From positions 1 through 5,019 of the forward strand of contig CABSAB010000139.1 in the NCBI GenBank assembly GCA_902475515.1: 5,019 nt of DNA, read 5' to 3'. The notes beneath the pieces were generated by a model that had not been told where the DNA came from, made no database searches, and worked only from the letters and a program-made list of their open reading frames with translations. Source of the DNA: an uncultured Eubacteriales bacterium. GTDB taxonomy: Bacteria; Bacillota; Clostridia; Oscillospirales; Oscillospiraceae. This document shows, in pieces, positions 4,901-5,019 of this stretch (position 1 is its first letter; the number at the start of each line of letters is the position of its first letter). Made by a program: the position numbers and the translations under genes.

Positions 4901-5019
4901 ATGATGATCCCAGAAAAATACGAGATATTCTATCCCAATGTGTACTCCCCCGAGGAACAGGCTGCCATTGACCGGCTGCTCAGCGGCGATATGGGAGGCC
5001 CTCCCGGGGGACCGGGTGG
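4901..5019 (+). CDS. Unrecognised protein, N-terminal 39 codons (3' partial)
   Basis: An open frame begins at ATG 4901 after a strong ribosome site and a TATAAT promoter, and runs off the window with no stop. The visible part starts MMIPEKYEIFYPNVYSPEEQ, continues with an acidic-amphipathic stretch (AAIDRLLSGD) and then enters a Gly/Pro-rich run (MGGPPGGPG, residues 31-39). There is no signal peptide or membrane segment in what is visible. I do not recognise the family. The gene diverges from the lipoprotein gene across a shared 225-nt intergenic region. Expression signals make it a credible real gene despite the short visible length. Confidence 0.78.
   Translation, partial: MMIPEKYEIFYPNVYSPEEQAAIDRLLSGDMGGPPGGPG

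Overview
The window looks like chromosome of a moderately GC-rich Gram-positive anaerobe, most likely a gut Clostridia of the Oscillospiraceae type. This rests on strong AGGAGG-type ribosome sites, tightly packed ATGA-overlapping genes, a lipoprotein with a Gram-positive style signal peptide, a CCA-encoding tRNA, and a tandem heterodimeric ABC exporter of the Firmicutes/Thermotoga kind. The taxonomic placement is inference; no marker gene here fixes it.

Left part (1-3560, + strand): one compact operon. It opens with the C-terminal end of an ABC exporter half-transporter whose 5' part is missing or disrupted at the window edge. After a 2-nt gap comes a complete 675-residue partner half-transporter. 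ATGA overlaps then link a 234-residue short-chain dehydrogenase/reductase and a 151-residue polytopic membrane protein of unknown function. The two ABC subunits carry complementary motif losses: Asp for Glu and Gln for His in the first, SQGQ for SGGQ in the second. This predicts a heterodimer with one consensus and one degenerate ATP site.

Middle part (3561-3925): a clear sigma-A type promoter drives tRNA-Ala(CGC), which has the alanine-specific G3:U70 pair. A 14-bp terminator hairpin begins on the last base of its CCA. Next come about 130 nt of non-coding DNA with several GC-rich inverted repeats, then a 15-bp bidirectional terminator.

Right part (3926-5019): a 249-residue lipoprotein on the - strand contains a duplicated KPAIYL motif. 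A 225-nt divergent intergenic region follows, with a good + strand promoter and ribosome site. The window ends in the first 39 codons of an unrecognised + strand gene.

No phage, IS, CRISPR or defence module is visible. The most novel material is the uncharacterised lipoprotein, the hairpin-rich intergenic segment, and the Phe-Pro-Gly-Gly-Lys tail of the ABC protein. None of these amounts to a demonstrated new system.
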